Assembly: GCA_002785065.1 (NCBI GenBank)
Contig: PFLI01000025.1
Location: 1-6,214 of the forward strand
From: Candidatus Roizmanbacteria bacterium CG_4_10_14_0_8_um_filter_33_9
GTDB lineage: Bacteria > Patescibacteriota > Microgenomatia > UBA1406 > GWC2-37-13
Length of the DNA: 6,214 nucleotides
Direction of reading: 5' to 3'
Below the pieces are notes generated by a model that was not told the origin of the DNA, did no database searches, and saw only the letters and a program-made list of their open reading frames with translations. Positions within the stretch are counted from its first letter, which is position 1. Each line of letters opens with the position of its first letter. The position numbers and the translations under genes are program-made. This document shows positions 5,753 through 6,214 of this stretch, piece after piece.

Positions 5753-6214
5753 CTACTCTTCATCATACTTTATTCCAAGCGATTGAACAAGTAAAGACCA
5801 ATCAAGTGTTGTAATTCCGCCATCCAAATCTAAATCACCCAAAGCTATTTTGGCTTGATCGGTTGTCTGAAAATTCTGACGTATAGTTGAAACATCGTAT
5901 GTATCAATAAGTCCGCTTTGAGAACCATCTGCTGCAGGAAGATCTCCTGCAAGAAGTATGACTCCGCTTAAATCTATATCATTATTCCCTGCAACAAGTT
6001 GAACATTTCCTTCTGAACAATGATAAAAGCCGGCTGGATTTTCTGTGGGTTTGTTTGTACAAACTTTTTTTTGTAAATGCTTCGGACCTTTTACTAAAAT
6101 GGTATATCCTCCTCCTACCGGAACATTAAAATCTACTGTACCTGTCCAAATCCCGTTATCTTGAGGAGTAAATGTCCCGGTTTGATATGCTGTTGGAGCT
6201 GAAAGAGCTCTCCC
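5753..6214 (-). CDS. Dockerin-bearing surface protein, C-terminal 153 residues (5' end outside window)
   Basis: This minus-strand frame is open from the window edge to a TAG at 5753-5755. No start codon is needed inside the window, so a start-to-stop search misses it. Residues are numbered from the edge. Residues 15-52 form a beta-rich domain with GIWTGTVDF and ILVKGPKHLQKKVC, followed by Cys66 and GNNDIDLSGVILLAGD. Residues 90-153 form a dockerin-type module. Its second repeat, GDLDLDGGITTLDWSLL (126-142), is a canonical calcium-loop match with Asp127, Asp129, Asp131, Gly132 and Asp138. Its first repeat, GDLPAADG...LIDTYDVSTI (90-111), has a longer loop with a four-residue insertion and Pro at the third ligand position. 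It ends GIKYDEE. Type I dockerins use such duplicated F-hand motifs to bind cohesins in the presence of calcium. It is the first visible gene of the minus-strand cluster. The upstream part, and any enzymatic or adhesive domain, is unseen. Confidence 0.82.
   Translation of the reverse strand, partial: GRALSAPTAYQTGTFTPQDNGIWTGTVDFNVPVGGGYTILVKGPKHLQKKVCTNKPTENPAGFYHCSEGNVQLVAGNNDIDLSGVILLAGDLPAADGSQSGLIDTYDVSTIRQNFQTTDQAKIALGDLDLDGGITTLDWSLLVQSLGIKYDEE

Noticed and set aside
1..6214. Recoded TGA (as Gly, known in some CPR lineages)
   Set aside because: All genes read fully with the standard code and use GGN for Gly without in-frame TGA. The seven stops are TAA or TAG, but that count is too small to mean anything.

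Overview
The window is AT-rich, gene-dense DNA using the standard bacterial code. Six of its seven genes encode predicted membrane-anchored or surface proteins, and the seventh is a small YtxH-type membrane protein. The combination of Thr/Pro linkers, small cohesin-like domains, a dockerin-type C-terminus, FN3 domains preceded by an N-terminal anchor, and very short AT-rich leaders without Shine-Dalgarno sequences most resembles Candidate Phyla Radiation bacteria, especially the Microgenomates group. That placement rests on remembered family style; the window holds no rRNA or other marker gene.

Left part, plus strand (1-2873): the window opens inside a large membrane protein gene, of which only the C-terminal extracytoplasmic domain and last membrane helix are visible (GT-C/YfhO-like). 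After 39 bp, with an extended -10 promoter, comes a 505-residue membrane-anchored protein. It has a long Ser/Thr/Asn-rich stalk and a C-terminal domain carrying the residue set of clan GH-A glycoside hydrolases (Arg, Asn-Glu, His-x-Tyr, Glu).

Centre (2874-2993): the convergent junction holds a nested palindromic element built from four alternating copies of the heptamer ATTCTGG/CCAGAAT.

Right part, minus strand (2994-6214), in transcription order: (1) the C-terminal 153 residues of a dockerin-bearing protein; (2) a cohesin-like domain on an N-terminal membrane anchor; (3) a secreted cohesin-like protein with a signal peptide, an LPQSG motif and a C-terminal hydrophobic segment; (4) an anchored FN3 protein with a six-cysteine module and a naked Pro/Thr tail; (5) a YtxH-like protein. 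Gaps between genes 1-4 are 43, 22 and 6 bp, which suggests one operon. The simplest reading is a miniature cell-surface assembly system, in which the two differently anchored cohesin-like proteins could dock the dockerin protein. The pairing is inferred from domain types and gene order and is not demonstrated.
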